A stretch of 64,000 bases of DNA from contig NZ_FNAD01000006.1 of assembly GCF_900101745.1 (NCBI RefSeq), positions 186,001-250,000 on the forward strand, in the 5' to 3' direction. How positions within the stretch are numbered: position 1 is the stretch's first letter; every line of letters begins with the position of its first letter. The notes below the pieces were generated by a model, which did not search any database, had not been told where the DNA came from, and saw only the letters and a list, made by a program, of their open reading frames with translations. Both the position numbers and the translations under genes were made by a program. The DNA is from Glycomyces harbinensis (GTDB lineage: Bacteria > Actinomycetota > Actinomycetes > Mycobacteriales > Micromonosporaceae). Positions 35,801 through 42,816 of this stretch are shown one piece after another.

Positions 35801-36018
35801 AGCACGACGCGCTGGCCGAGGCCGGCGCGCTCGCCCGCAAACTGGCTCGCGACGCGCGGCTGAGCTGCACCGAGGGCGCACTGGTGGAGAGCCTGCTGCA
35901 CATGCAGGCGAACCGCCTGACCGGGATCGACCGGGACCGCGAACGCGAATGCCGTGAGCTGTGGGCGCTCGCCGCACGGGCGATCGCGAACCGCCCTGCC
36001 GGCCGGCCGGCGACCTGA
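32830..36018 (+). CDS. lanB: Class I lanthipeptide dehydratase LanB1
   Basis: The 1062-aa protein is a full-length LanB. The glutamylation domain (about 1-760) shows the RAPLLPVDVF start, TRMSTRSTPFGLCA and FGRFADLF. The elimination domain (SpaB_C type, about 780-1060) starts WAFVKLYTAVAQQDDVL and has WFFVRYADPQPHLRLRFH. It dehydrates Ser/Thr of the core using glutamyl-tRNA, through a glutamylated intermediate. I use the TTG at 32830 behind AGGAA; the next ATG (32887) would lose the conserved N terminus. Confidence 0.92.
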   Translation: MDAAAEPARRIAYTAGEFFMLRAPLLPVDVFTRLTTDAPGVRPDSLEERRAAGRERLWELVDRPRVAHALHVASADLTERLRRLDGPPAGRAADRTFATLLRYLTRMSTRSTPFGLCAAVAMGRFAPATTAALRADPMLRARTRADYGWIADVAARIGSDPALREDLPVRANELRHHTSGLVILQHVDGGSVRRVALQATAPVATALHLADGRITFAGLVSELERRYPGAGRDRVRALLTRMWEQHVLIADLSAPMSPAPPELDLAERLAGVRAPVVAGLRRSRELADAVDAAGGRASPSLLDRYTEHQRRMSPDSGRAVYQTDTALATTGTALSDRIATAAADAGALIMRLNCMSPRLPHIAEYHSTFVERYGLGAEIALLDVLSPERGLGPPNGYASPPRAVPLPTQPATTHLRRDRAVVDLVATAVHHRVREVELTDADLEALTVWPDDTVRTGRMATLDVYAKIAAPSREAIDEGRFRLVLAPGSFQGLQSFGRFADLFDEDALAAVRAFARAEEAPHPDVVFAELNTAPWLARQGNLIARPVVREWEVCVNAAPVLPADRRIALPDILVGATGSEFYLRSRRNGKRLVVTRSHAVTNVQAPNAVRALLELSADMFAIPSPFNWGPMSQAPFLPRLVRGNIVLSPAYWTVDASTFGDAPTGDPDRGYDLVQRWRRDWEVPRHVYLTAADHRLLLDLEHPMCVDELLREVRKGASRASASVFLYEMLPDFSELWLRDEHGRGYQSEVVVPLLPASAGVDHTHAPSASPGTAAAVARHFPPGGEWAFVKLYTAVAQQDDVLTGPLQALLADLHEHDLIDGWFFVRYADPQPHLRLRFHAADTDAAPTLLSKCAAWAADQVRAGWASDVALAGYARELERYGGPDAIAAMERVFQAGSETTVRLLAAEAEHGLDQDMVCVSALHALCRSWGSDPLVLAAEKPGRSVSESVRRRFRALRPLLCELLAPGQPGSAPAAPRYAAVLDPVFARQHDALAEAGALARKLARDARLSCTEGALVESLLHMQANRLTGIDRDRERECRELWALAARAIANRPAGRPAT

Positions 36019-36076
36019 CCACCGCTCACCGGCTCCGAACCCGGAACCGTCCGACACGAACCCGGAGAGGAACCCC

Positions 36077-36886
36077 ATGCTGGCCGAGGACGCCGACCCC
36101 GAACTGGCCGCCGAAAAGCTCATCCACCCGCAGTTCCCCCGATCGGCCGCATACGACGCCGTGTGGCAGGGCCGGTTCGCGATGGGCCCGAACCCGCTAT
36201 GGCTGACCGAATCGCTGGCGGAGCTGCTGGACCTGGCCCCGGGCATGCGGGTGCTCGACCTCGGCTGCGGCTGGGCGACCAGTGCGATCTTCCTCGCCAA
36301 GGAGTTCGGCGTGCATGTCGTCGCCGCCGACTACGGACTGCCTCCTGAGATGACCTGGCCGCTCATCGTCGAAGCCGGCGTCCAGGACCGGGTCATGCCG
36401 ATCATGGCCGAGGCGCACGACCTCAGGTTCGCGCACGGGTACTTCGACGTCATCATCAGCATCGACGCCTACCAGTACTTCGGGACCGACGACCTGTACA
36501 CCGGCTACATCCAGCGGTTCCTCGCCCCCGGCGGCGTCCTCGCGATCGTGCCGCTCGGCCTTGCCGAGGAGCTCGGCGGGGACGTGCCCGAGCACCTCGC
36601 CGACGCCTGGAAGTGGGACTTCCACGCGTTCCACAGCCCCGACTGGTGGAGCGCGCACCTCGGCCGCTCCGGCTTCTTCGACGTCGAGCACGCCGACCTC
36701 CTGCCCGACGGCTGGAAGCACTGGATGCGCTGGCACGAGCTCGGCGCCCAGGCCGCCGACCCGCAATGGCGCGAATTCTGCGCCGACTGGGTCCGCCGCT
36801 TCACCCTCGACCAGGGCAGGACGCTCGGCCTGCCCCGCGTCGTCGCCCGCAAGCGCCCGGACGCCGGCGGGCGCCGCGCGGCATGA
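36077..36886 (+). CDS. Class I SAM-dependent methyltransferase
   Basis: The 269-aa protein has the AdoMet site VLDLGCGWATSAIFLAKEFG (about 57-76), then AEAHDLRFAHGYFDVIISIDAYQYF and FLAPGGVLAIV, the small-molecule or peptide methyltransferase pattern. Ending unit 1, 58 nt after lanB1, it may methylate the LanA1 product (N or O), but it is not the LanS or isoaspartate type. GGAGAGGAA precedes the ATG. The 3' end is covered by the antisense tail of the SARP gene. Confidence 0.78.
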   Translation: MLAEDADPELAAEKLIHPQFPRSAAYDAVWQGRFAMGPNPLWLTESLAELLDLAPGMRVLDLGCGWATSAIFLAKEFGVHVVAADYGLPPEMTWPLIVEAGVQDRVMPIMAEAHDLRFAHGYFDVIISIDAYQYFGTDDLYTGYIQRFLAPGGVLAIVPLGLAEELGGDVPEHLADAWKWDFHAFHSPDWWSAHLGRSGFFDVEHADLLPDGWKHWMRWHELGAQAADPQWREFCADWVRRFTLDQGRTLGLPRVVARKRPDAGGRRAA

Positions 36887-39729
36887 GCCCGCGCCCGTAA
36901 GCTCCCGGCGAGGCGCTCGACCCGCTCGGCGACCGCGGCCGCCTCGGGATGCTCCAGTTCGGTCAGGATGGACAGCGCGTGCTCGTAGCAGTCGCGCGCA
37001 CGGCCGGAGTCGCCCGATTCGAGGTGCATCTCTCCCAACACCACATAGGAGTCGGCTTCGTTGTAGCGGTCGCCGAGGTCGGCGAAGCCGGTGCACGCCC
37101 GGTCCTGGTACCCGATGGCGCGGGCGAGCTCGCCGAGCCGGCGGTGGACGTAGCCGAGGCTGTCGAGCGTCTCGGCCTGCCCGCGCCGGTCGTCGATCCG
37201 AACCTGGAACTCCAGGGACCGCTCGCACAGCTCCCGTGCCTCCTCCAGCTCGCCGAGTTGCGCCAGGTCCCAGCCGATCGCGTTGTACGCCCGGGACTGC
37301 CCCACGAGGTGGTCCACGGACTCGAACCCTTTCAGCGCGGAACGGTTGTGCCCGAGAGCGCTGCGGAAGTCGCCCTGCTGCTCGTAGAGCCAGCCGAGGT
37401 TAACGTGCGTTATCGCCTCGCCCACGGGGTCGGGTTCGACCGCGTAGTGATCGAGCGCGGAAAGGAACTGCTCGGCGGCGTCGGCGTAGCGCGCGAGCCT
37501 GGTGAGGGCCCGCCCGAGCAGCCGCCGCGACAGCGCCAGCTCGGACCGGGTGCCCTCCAGGGCCGCCGCCTGCGCGGCGAGGCGCTGGACCTGCTCCCAG
37601 TCGCGCCAGCGGTTCGACAGGTCCAGGTAGGAGATCATCGCCCACGCGATCCGCCACGCCTGCCGGTGCAGTCCCGACGCCGACGCCTCCTGCACCAGGC
37701 GGACCAGCGACCGGTGCTCGCGGGCGAACCAGTCCATCGCCGCATCGCGGTCCGGCATGGGGAACGGCGTGATCGACTGCGGGGGTTCCGGAAGCGCGAT
37801 CCGATCACGCTGCGGATCGAGCAGCACGTCCCCGTTGTAGGCGCTGCGGAGGTAGTGCTCGCACAGGCGGCTGAGCGCCGCCGTCCGGTCGTGCCCGGCG
37901 GTGCGGTCCGCAGCGGTCTCCACGGCATAGGCGCACAGCAGGTCGTGGAGCCCGAACCGGTCGCCCGGCCGCTCGGACACCAGGTTCGCCCGGATCAGTT
38001 TCGCGAGCACGGACCGTACCCTGCGCGGCGGGACCTCGGCGAGGCTCGCGGCGGCCTCGACCGTGCACTCCGCGCCGGGGAGTGTCGCGAGGAGCCGGAA
38101 CACCCTCGCGGCCTCGTCCTCCAGGGCGCTGTACGACCACGAGAAGACCGAGCGGATGTCGAGCGCGTCGCCGTCGAGGTCGAGCCCGTCCAGGCTTCCG
38201 GATTCCGCTTCGAGGTCGGCGGCGAGTTTCGGCAGGCGCAGGTCGGCGGTGGACGCCGCCCGCGCGGAGACCACCGCGAGCGCGAGGGGCAGTCCGGCGC
38301 AGCGCCGTACGATCGGATCGAGCGCGTCGGCGTCGGACGCGACCCGGTCGGGGCCGAGCCGGTCGATGACCATCTGGCGCGCCTCTATGTGTGTGACCGG
38401 CTCCAGCGCGATCCGGTGCGCTCCGGTCCGAGCCAGGAGCCCATCGAGGCGGTTGCGGCTGGTCACCAGCGTGAAGCAGCCGGATCCACCGGGCAGGAGG
38501 GCGGCGACCTGGTCGGCGTCGGAGGCGTTGTCGAGCACGAGCAGGAGCCGCTTGCCCGCGGTGACGCTCCGGTACAGGCCGGCCCGCGTCTCGGTGTCGT
38601 CCGGCACCGGGCCGGATGCGGGCGCGAGCGTTTCGATGAACCGCCGCAGGGCCTCGTCGGCGGGGATCGGCGGGCGGGGCCCGAACCCGGCGAGGTCGAT
38701 GTAGAGCTGCCCGTCCGGGAACCACTGCACCGACTCGTGCGCGAAGTGGACGGCGAGCGTCGTCTTGCCGACGCCGGCCATGCCGGACACCACCGCCACT
38801 TTCGAGCGTCGGGCGGTCTCGGGGTTGAGCAGGTCTGCGAGCTCCTTCATCTCCGGTGCGCGGCCGGAGAACCGGTCCACATCGATCGGAAGCTGCCGCG
38901 GCACCGTGACCGGCGCCGCGGCGATGCGGGACCGGAGCTCACCGGGCTCCGGGGACTGTCCTGCCAGGAGTTCCCGATGCAGGCGCTGGAGCTCCGGGCC
39001 GGGGTCCGTTCCCAGCTCTTCGGCGAGCCGGACGCGGATCGCCTCGTAGCTGTCGAGGGCCTCGGCCTGGCGCCCGTTCAGTTGCAGCGTGCGCAGGAGC
39101 CTGGCCCACAGGGGTTCGCGGAGCGGGTGGCTCGACGCGAGCCGCCGCAACTCTCCGACGAGGTGGTCGGTTCGGCCCGCGGCGATGTCGAAGTCGATGC
39201 GGTGCTCCAGCGACGCCAGGTACCGCTCGGTCAGTTGGGGCGCCTCGGTCTCCTCCAGCCAGCGCGACTCCACGTCCGCGAACGGCGTGCCCCGCCACAG
39301 GCCGATCGCCTCGGCCAGGAGCGCCTGCTCCTCGTCGTCGTCGGCTGCGCGTGAGGCTCGGTCGAGGAGCCGTTCGAACCGCAGGGCGTCGACGTCCTCG
39401 GCGTCGACTTCGAGCCGCACGCCGGAGGGCGCGGTGACGAGCCGGTCCTCGACGCCGATGTAGGTCCGGAGCCTGCTCACATACGTTTGGAGCGTTCGGC
39501 GGGCGTTGTCGGGGAGCCGCTCGTCCCAGACGATCGCGGCGAGCCGCTCCGTGGAGACGGTCGTGCCCGCGGACATCGCGAGGGCCGCCACCACGGACCG
39601 CAGCCGGCTCGACAGCGGGCCGAGCGGCTCGCCGTCCAATCGGACCTCCAGGGGCCCGAGCACGCCGATCGACAGGCGCGGTCCACTCAGCTCTGGCAAC
39701 AGACGCCACCTTCTTCGTGCTCCGAACAT
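36505..39729 (-). CDS. SARP/AfsR-type transcriptional activator with NB-ARC and TPR
   Basis: The product (1074 aa as the frame runs) has a SARP winged-helix (about 15-110: SIGVLGPLEVRLDGEPLG, RRTLQTYVSRLR), a BTAD helical domain (about 115-260), a STAND NTPase with Walker A GMAGVGKTTLAVHFAH (about 315) and LLLVLDNASD, then a TPR region up to about 940 (LGYVHRRLGELARAIGYQ). SARPs activate promoters from repeated heptamers, and this is the natural reader of the four repeats. The frame stays open through another 382 bp, antisense to the methyltransferase, so the last ~130 residues may be spurious. It is divergent from the peptide gene 39872. Confidence 0.85.
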   Translation of the reverse strand: MFGARRRWRLLPELSGPRLSIGVLGPLEVRLDGEPLGPLSSRLRSVVAALAMSAGTTVSTERLAAIVWDERLPDNARRTLQTYVSRLRTYIGVEDRLVTAPSGVRLEVDAEDVDALRFERLLDRASRAADDDEEQALLAEAIGLWRGTPFADVESRWLEETEAPQLTERYLASLEHRIDFDIAAGRTDHLVGELRRLASSHPLREPLWARLLRTLQLNGRQAEALDSYEAIRVRLAEELGTDPGPELQRLHRELLAGQSPEPGELRSRIAAAPVTVPRQLPIDVDRFSGRAPEMKELADLLNPETARRSKVAVVSGMAGVGKTTLAVHFAHESVQWFPDGQLYIDLAGFGPRPPIPADEALRRFIETLAPASGPVPDDTETRAGLYRSVTAGKRLLLVLDNASDADQVAALLPGGSGCFTLVTSRNRLDGLLARTGAHRIALEPVTHIEARQMVIDRLGPDRVASDADALDPIVRRCAGLPLALAVVSARAASTADLRLPKLAADLEAESGSLDGLDLDGDALDIRSVFSWSYSALEDEAARVFRLLATLPGAECTVEAAASLAEVPPRRVRSVLAKLIRANLVSERPGDRFGLHDLLCAYAVETAADRTAGHDRTAALSRLCEHYLRSAYNGDVLLDPQRDRIALPEPPQSITPFPMPDRDAAMDWFAREHRSLVRLVQEASASGLHRQAWRIAWAMISYLDLSNRWRDWEQVQRLAAQAAALEGTRSELALSRRLLGRALTRLARYADAAEQFLSALDHYAVEPDPVGEAITHVNLGWLYEQQGDFRSALGHNRSALKGFESVDHLVGQSRAYNAIGWDLAQLGELEEARELCERSLEFQVRIDDRRGQAETLDSLGYVHRRLGELARAIGYQDRACTGFADLGDRYNEADSYVVLGEMHLESGDSGRARDCYEHALSILTELEHPEAAAVAERVERLAGSLRARAHAARRPPASGRLRATTRGRPSVLPWSRVKRRTQSAQNSRHCGSAAWAPSSCQRIQCFQPSGRRSACSTSKKPERPRCALHQSGLWNAWKSHFQASARCSGTSPPSSSARPSGTIARTPPGARNRWM

Positions 39730-39787
39730 GCGGACGGTCTGATCGTAATGCCGTCGGTCAAGGCGAATGCACCCCAGAACCAGGTCG

Positions 39788-39816
39788 ATGACACCGGTTT
39801 GAAGCCGATCTGAATC
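39788..39816. promoter_or_regulatory. SARP-type triple heptamer operator in the SARP/peptide gap
   Basis: ATGACAC (39788), TTGAAGC (39799) and CTGAATC (39810) repeat at 11 bp. It ends 56 nt before the ATG at 39872 and lies 59 nt from the SARP ATG, so it may serve the peptide gene and autoregulation. Confidence 0.7.
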
Positions 39817-39871
39817 GGCACCGTGTTGGTGTTGCGGTCCGCAACTGCACGCACATCCGAATGGAGTTCCC

Positions 39872-40048
39872 ATGCCCTTGAAGACCGCGGTACGCGCCGC
39901 TCTTGTCGCACTGGCCTTCGTCGCGGGCGGCCTCGCGGTCGCCGCGCCCGCCCAGGCCGAGGCGACCACCGACACCGCCGCTGTTGCTCCGGCAAGCCAG
40001 GAGCGCGACGGCTTCGGCACGTTCGACAACGACTGCTGCAACCACTAG
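39872..40048 (+). CDS. Small secreted peptide with C-terminal CC
   Basis: The 58-aa product has a Sec signal peptide (MPLKTAVRAALVALAF, cut near AQA-EA about residue 29) and a 29-residue mature part ending GFGTFDNDCCNH. The final two adjacent cysteines are the only ones. TGGAG lies upstream of the ATG. It is the sole gene between SARP and the LLM gene and has its own SARP-type site. It does not look like a LanA (no leader box). It may be a secreted signal, immunity or bacteriocin-like peptide; the function is unknown. Too short to be called by many gene finders. Confidence 0.65.
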   Translation: MPLKTAVRAALVALAFVAGGLAVAAPAQAEATTDTAAVAPASQERDGFGTFDNDCCNH

Positions 40049-40112
40049 TCCTTCGTGCTCGGCGGGCGGTCCGTTCCTGGAGCCGCCCGCCACCTGGGAA
40101 AGGAGTCCCCGC

Positions 40113-41093
40113 ATGACCGCGCCCTACGGCGACGCTCCCGTGCCGCTGTCGGTCCTCGACCTCGCGACGATCGGCCCCGGAGGCGCGGTGGAGGCGCTGC
40201 GCACGACCGCCGAGCTGGCGGTCGAGGCCGAGCGGTGGGGGTATCGCCGATTCTGGGTGGGGGAGCACCACGGCATCCCGACGCTCGCGAGCTCCGCTCC
40301 GACGGTGCTCATCGCCCACCTGGCCGCGCGCACCGCCTCCATCCGGATCGGAGCGGGCGGCGTCATGCTGCCCAACCGCACCCCGCTCATCGTCGCCGAG
40401 GAGTTCGGGACGCTGGAGGCGCTGCACCCGGGCCGCATCGACCTCGGGGTCGGGCGAGCGCCTGGCGGCGAGCCTGCGACCGCCGCCGCGCTGCGCCGCA
40501 ACCCCACCGACTTCGAGCACCAACTGTCCGAACTGATCGGCTTCCTCGACGACGCCTTCTCCAGCGACCATCCCTATGCGACGATCCGTGCGATACCCGG
40601 CCGCGTGCACCCCGATCGCGAGGCCGCGCCCGGCCTCGACTCGCGCCCGCCGATATGGATCCTCGGCACCGGGGAAGGCGGGGCCGGACTCGCGGCCCGC
40701 CTCGGGCTCCCATTCGCCTTCGCGCACCACCTCGCGCCCCGCCGCGGGGCCGCCGCGCTCACCGCATACCGGGAGCGGTTCGAGCCCTCGCCGGCACTGG
40801 ACCGGCCGTACGCCCTCGTCTCCGTCGCGACCGCCGCCGCCGAGACCCACCGCGAGGGCCTTGCCCTGGCGAAGGCCTCCGGACTGGAACCGCCGGAGGT
40901 CGTCTGCGGCGACCCGGACGAGGTGCGCGGCGGCCTCGAAACCCTGGTCGGCGACCTCGGCGCGGACGAGCTGATGCTCCTCTCGCACCTCCCCGGCCCC
41001 GCCCGGCTGCGAAGCCACCGGCTCGTCGCCGGGGCGTTCGGCCTGGTGGCGCCGACGGCCGCGGCCGCTGAAGCCGCGGTGACGCCGACCTGA
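40113..41093 (+). CDS. LLM-class flavin-dependent oxidoreductase
   Basis: The 326-aa protein is a TIM-barrel luciferase-like enzyme: PLSVLDLATIG, EAERWGYRRFWVGEHHGIP (about 38-56), IRIGAGGVMLPNR and LGVGRAPGG. The cofactor is FMN or F420. In lanthipeptide clusters such enzymes can reduce Dha or Dhb to D-Ala or D-Abu; F420-dependent LxmJ of lexapeptide is a known case. It sits directly before lanA2, after AAAGGAG. Its own 3' end carries the SARP operator of lanA2. Confidence 0.8.
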   Translation: MTAPYGDAPVPLSVLDLATIGPGGAVEALRTTAELAVEAERWGYRRFWVGEHHGIPTLASSAPTVLIAHLAARTASIRIGAGGVMLPNRTPLIVAEEFGTLEALHPGRIDLGVGRAPGGEPATAAALRRNPTDFEHQLSELIGFLDDAFSSDHPYATIRAIPGRVHPDREAAPGLDSRPPIWILGTGEGGAGLAARLGLPFAFAHHLAPRRGAAALTAYRERFEPSPALDRPYALVSVATAAAETHREGLALAKASGLEPPEVVCGDPDEVRGGLETLVGDLGADELMLLSHLPGPARLRSHRLVAGAFGLVAPTAAAAEAAVTPT

Positions 41094-41096
41094 AGC
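41068..41096 (+). promoter_or_regulatory. SARP-type triple heptamer operator of lanA2
   Basis: CTGAAGC (41068), GTGACGC (41079) and CTGAAGC (41090) repeat at 11 bp, spanning the stop codon of the LLM gene. It ends 55 nt before the lanA2 ATG, nearly the same distance as at lanA1 and the 39872 peptide. Confidence 0.75.
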
Positions 41097-41151
41097 ACCG
41101 CCGCAGTGCCATCAGCGCATCGAAACCTCGAATCCAACGAAAGGCCCAGAC

Positions 41152-41361
41152 ATGACCATGATCGAGCTTCCCGTGATCGACACGCCGCCGCCGTCCATGA
41201 GCGACGACGAGTTCGACCTCGACGTCCGCGTCTCAGTGGGCGCCGACGCCGAGCTTCCGGAAGCGGGCTTCAGCTGCTCCTGGTACTCGTGCCGGGGAAC
41301 GTGCTCGGGCAAGTCGCCCTGCATCGTCGCCTGCCAGGGCTCGCCGACCACCCAGTGCTGA
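41152..41361 (+). CDS. lanA: Class I lanthipeptide precursor LanA2
   Basis: The 69-aa precursor has the leader box DDEFDLDVRVSVG (about 18-30), a proper FxLD motif, and a core from about residue 39 starting GFSCSWYSC, with 6 Cys (42, 47, 51, 57, 61, 69) and 9 Ser/Thr. The first nine core residues match LanA1 with one Ser/Thr change, and the remainder differs. PEAG precedes the core. It heads unit 2 (lanC2-lanB2-ABC). An AAAGG site lies 10 nt before the ATG. Its rings cannot be predicted from sequence alone. Confidence 0.92.
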   Translation: MTMIELPVIDTPPPSMSDDEFDLDVRVSVGADAELPEAGFSCSWYSCRGTCSGKSPCIVACQGSPTTQC

Positions 41362-41434
41362 TCCGAACCCACGAACACGCCGCGGCGGCTCGCGCCGCCG
41401 CGGCGCCCCGGCCCGATTGAAACGAGGACCCTAC

Positions 41435-42796
41435 ATGAGCAGCAAGGCCGCCACCGGCGAAGCGATCGCGGGCATCGAGATCCCCGCCGGACTCCGCGGC
41501 GCCACCGAGGAAGCCGCGGAGGTCATCCTGCGGCGCCTGATGGACCGGGAAGTCGTCGCCGACGCGGTGCGCGAATCGGTGCGCCGGGCCGACTTCCCCT
41601 ACCAGTGGGGCGGCGTGCCGCTGTACGGCGGCCACACCGGCCAGGCGCTCGTCTGCGACCAGGCCGCGCGGGCGCTGCCCGGCGAAGCCGAGCACTGGCG
41701 CGAGGCGACCCGCGCCTGGCTGCGCGAGGCCGTCGCCGGCACCCGCGACAAGCCGCTCGACGAGCCCGGCATCGGCTACGGCACCGCCGGACTCGCGCTG
41801 GCCGTCTCGCAGTGCGCCGTCGAGCAGCCGGGATTCCGCAAGACCGCGAACCGGATCGACGCCCGCCTGGCCGAGCAGGTCGCCAACCGGCCGGACCCGC
41901 GCCGCTTCGGCGGCGTCAACCGCGGCGCCTTCGACGCCATCCAGGGATCCGCCGGCATCCTCGGATACCTGGTCACCGTCGAGGAGCCCGACCCGGCCGT
42001 CACCGCCGCGATCGACGGCCTCATCGACGACCTGATCTGGCTGTGCACGCCAGAACCCGACGGCCGCCGACGCTGGATCGCCGCACCGGAGTACTACGTC
42101 ATCCCCGGCGACCACGACCGGTTCCCCCACGGCTACCTCGACCTCGGCCTGGCGCACGGCATCTGCGGTCCGCTCGCGACCCTCAGCATGGCCTGGTCCG
42201 CCGGACACCGGCGGCCCGGGCAGCGCGAGGCGATCCACCGGACCGCCGACGACCTCGTCAGACTGTCGATCGCCGACGAGTGGGGCCGCAACTGGGCGCG
42301 CCTGTACGGCGTCGACGCGTCCGGCGTCCCCGACCGGCCGCTGGAGCCGCTCGGCCGCACCGCCTGGTGCTACGGCGCGCCCGGTGTGAGCTCGGCACTG
42401 CTCGATGCCGCCGATGCGCTCGGCAACGATGACTGGCGCGAGGTCGCCGTCGACGGCTTCCACACCGAGATGCGGCGGCTCCGCGACGGCAGCGGCCACA
42501 TCGACGCGGCCACCCTGTGCCACGGCCTGTCCGGACCGCTGCTCATCGCCCAGAAGATCGCCGACCGGACCGGCGACGAGGCGATGCGCGGCGTCGTGCT
42601 CGAACTCGTCGAGCGCATCCTCGGCTACTGCGACTTCGACCTGCCGCTCGTCGTCCAGGAAATCCACATCGGAGCGCCCGGCATCCGGCTCGATAGTCCC
42701 GGCCTGCTCGACGGCGCCGCCGGTGTGGCTCTGGCACTGTGGTCGACGCTGCGACCGCAGGAGACCGCATGGCAGCGCGCCCTGCTGATCCGGTGA
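41435..42796 (+). CDS. lanC: Lanthionine cyclase LanC2
   Basis: The 453-aa cyclase is a close relative of LanC1. It keeps GLAHGICG (about 238), WCYGAPG (about 310) and LCHGLSG (about 360), the zinc and active-site motifs, and the shared ending LDSPGLLDGAAGVALALW. The ATG at 41435 follows GAGGA. An upstream TTG at 41417 lacks a ribosome site. It is followed by lanB2 20 nt downstream. Confidence 0.92.
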   Translation: MSSKAATGEAIAGIEIPAGLRGATEEAAEVILRRLMDREVVADAVRESVRRADFPYQWGGVPLYGGHTGQALVCDQAARALPGEAEHWREATRAWLREAVAGTRDKPLDEPGIGYGTAGLALAVSQCAVEQPGFRKTANRIDARLAEQVANRPDPRRFGGVNRGAFDAIQGSAGILGYLVTVEEPDPAVTAAIDGLIDDLIWLCTPEPDGRRRWIAAPEYYVIPGDHDRFPHGYLDLGLAHGICGPLATLSMAWSAGHRRPGQREAIHRTADDLVRLSIADEWGRNWARLYGVDASGVPDRPLEPLGRTAWCYGAPGVSSALLDAADALGNDDWREVAVDGFHTEMRRLRDGSGHIDAATLCHGLSGPLLIAQKIADRTGDEAMRGVVLELVERILGYCDFDLPLVVQEIHIGAPGIRLDSPGLLDGAAGVALALWSTLRPQETAWQRALLIR

Positions 42797-42816
42797 CGAT
42801 CCGAAAGGGAACGAAC

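Noticed and set aside
36505-36886. Basic tail of the SARP protein as a functional domain
   Set aside because: It is antisense to the methyltransferase and has the composition of a shadow frame, so I do not interpret it.
39872-40048. The CC-ending secreted peptide as a third lanthipeptide precursor
   Set aside because: It has a Sec signal peptide, no FxLD leader box and only two Cys at the extreme end, so lanthionine rings are unlikely.
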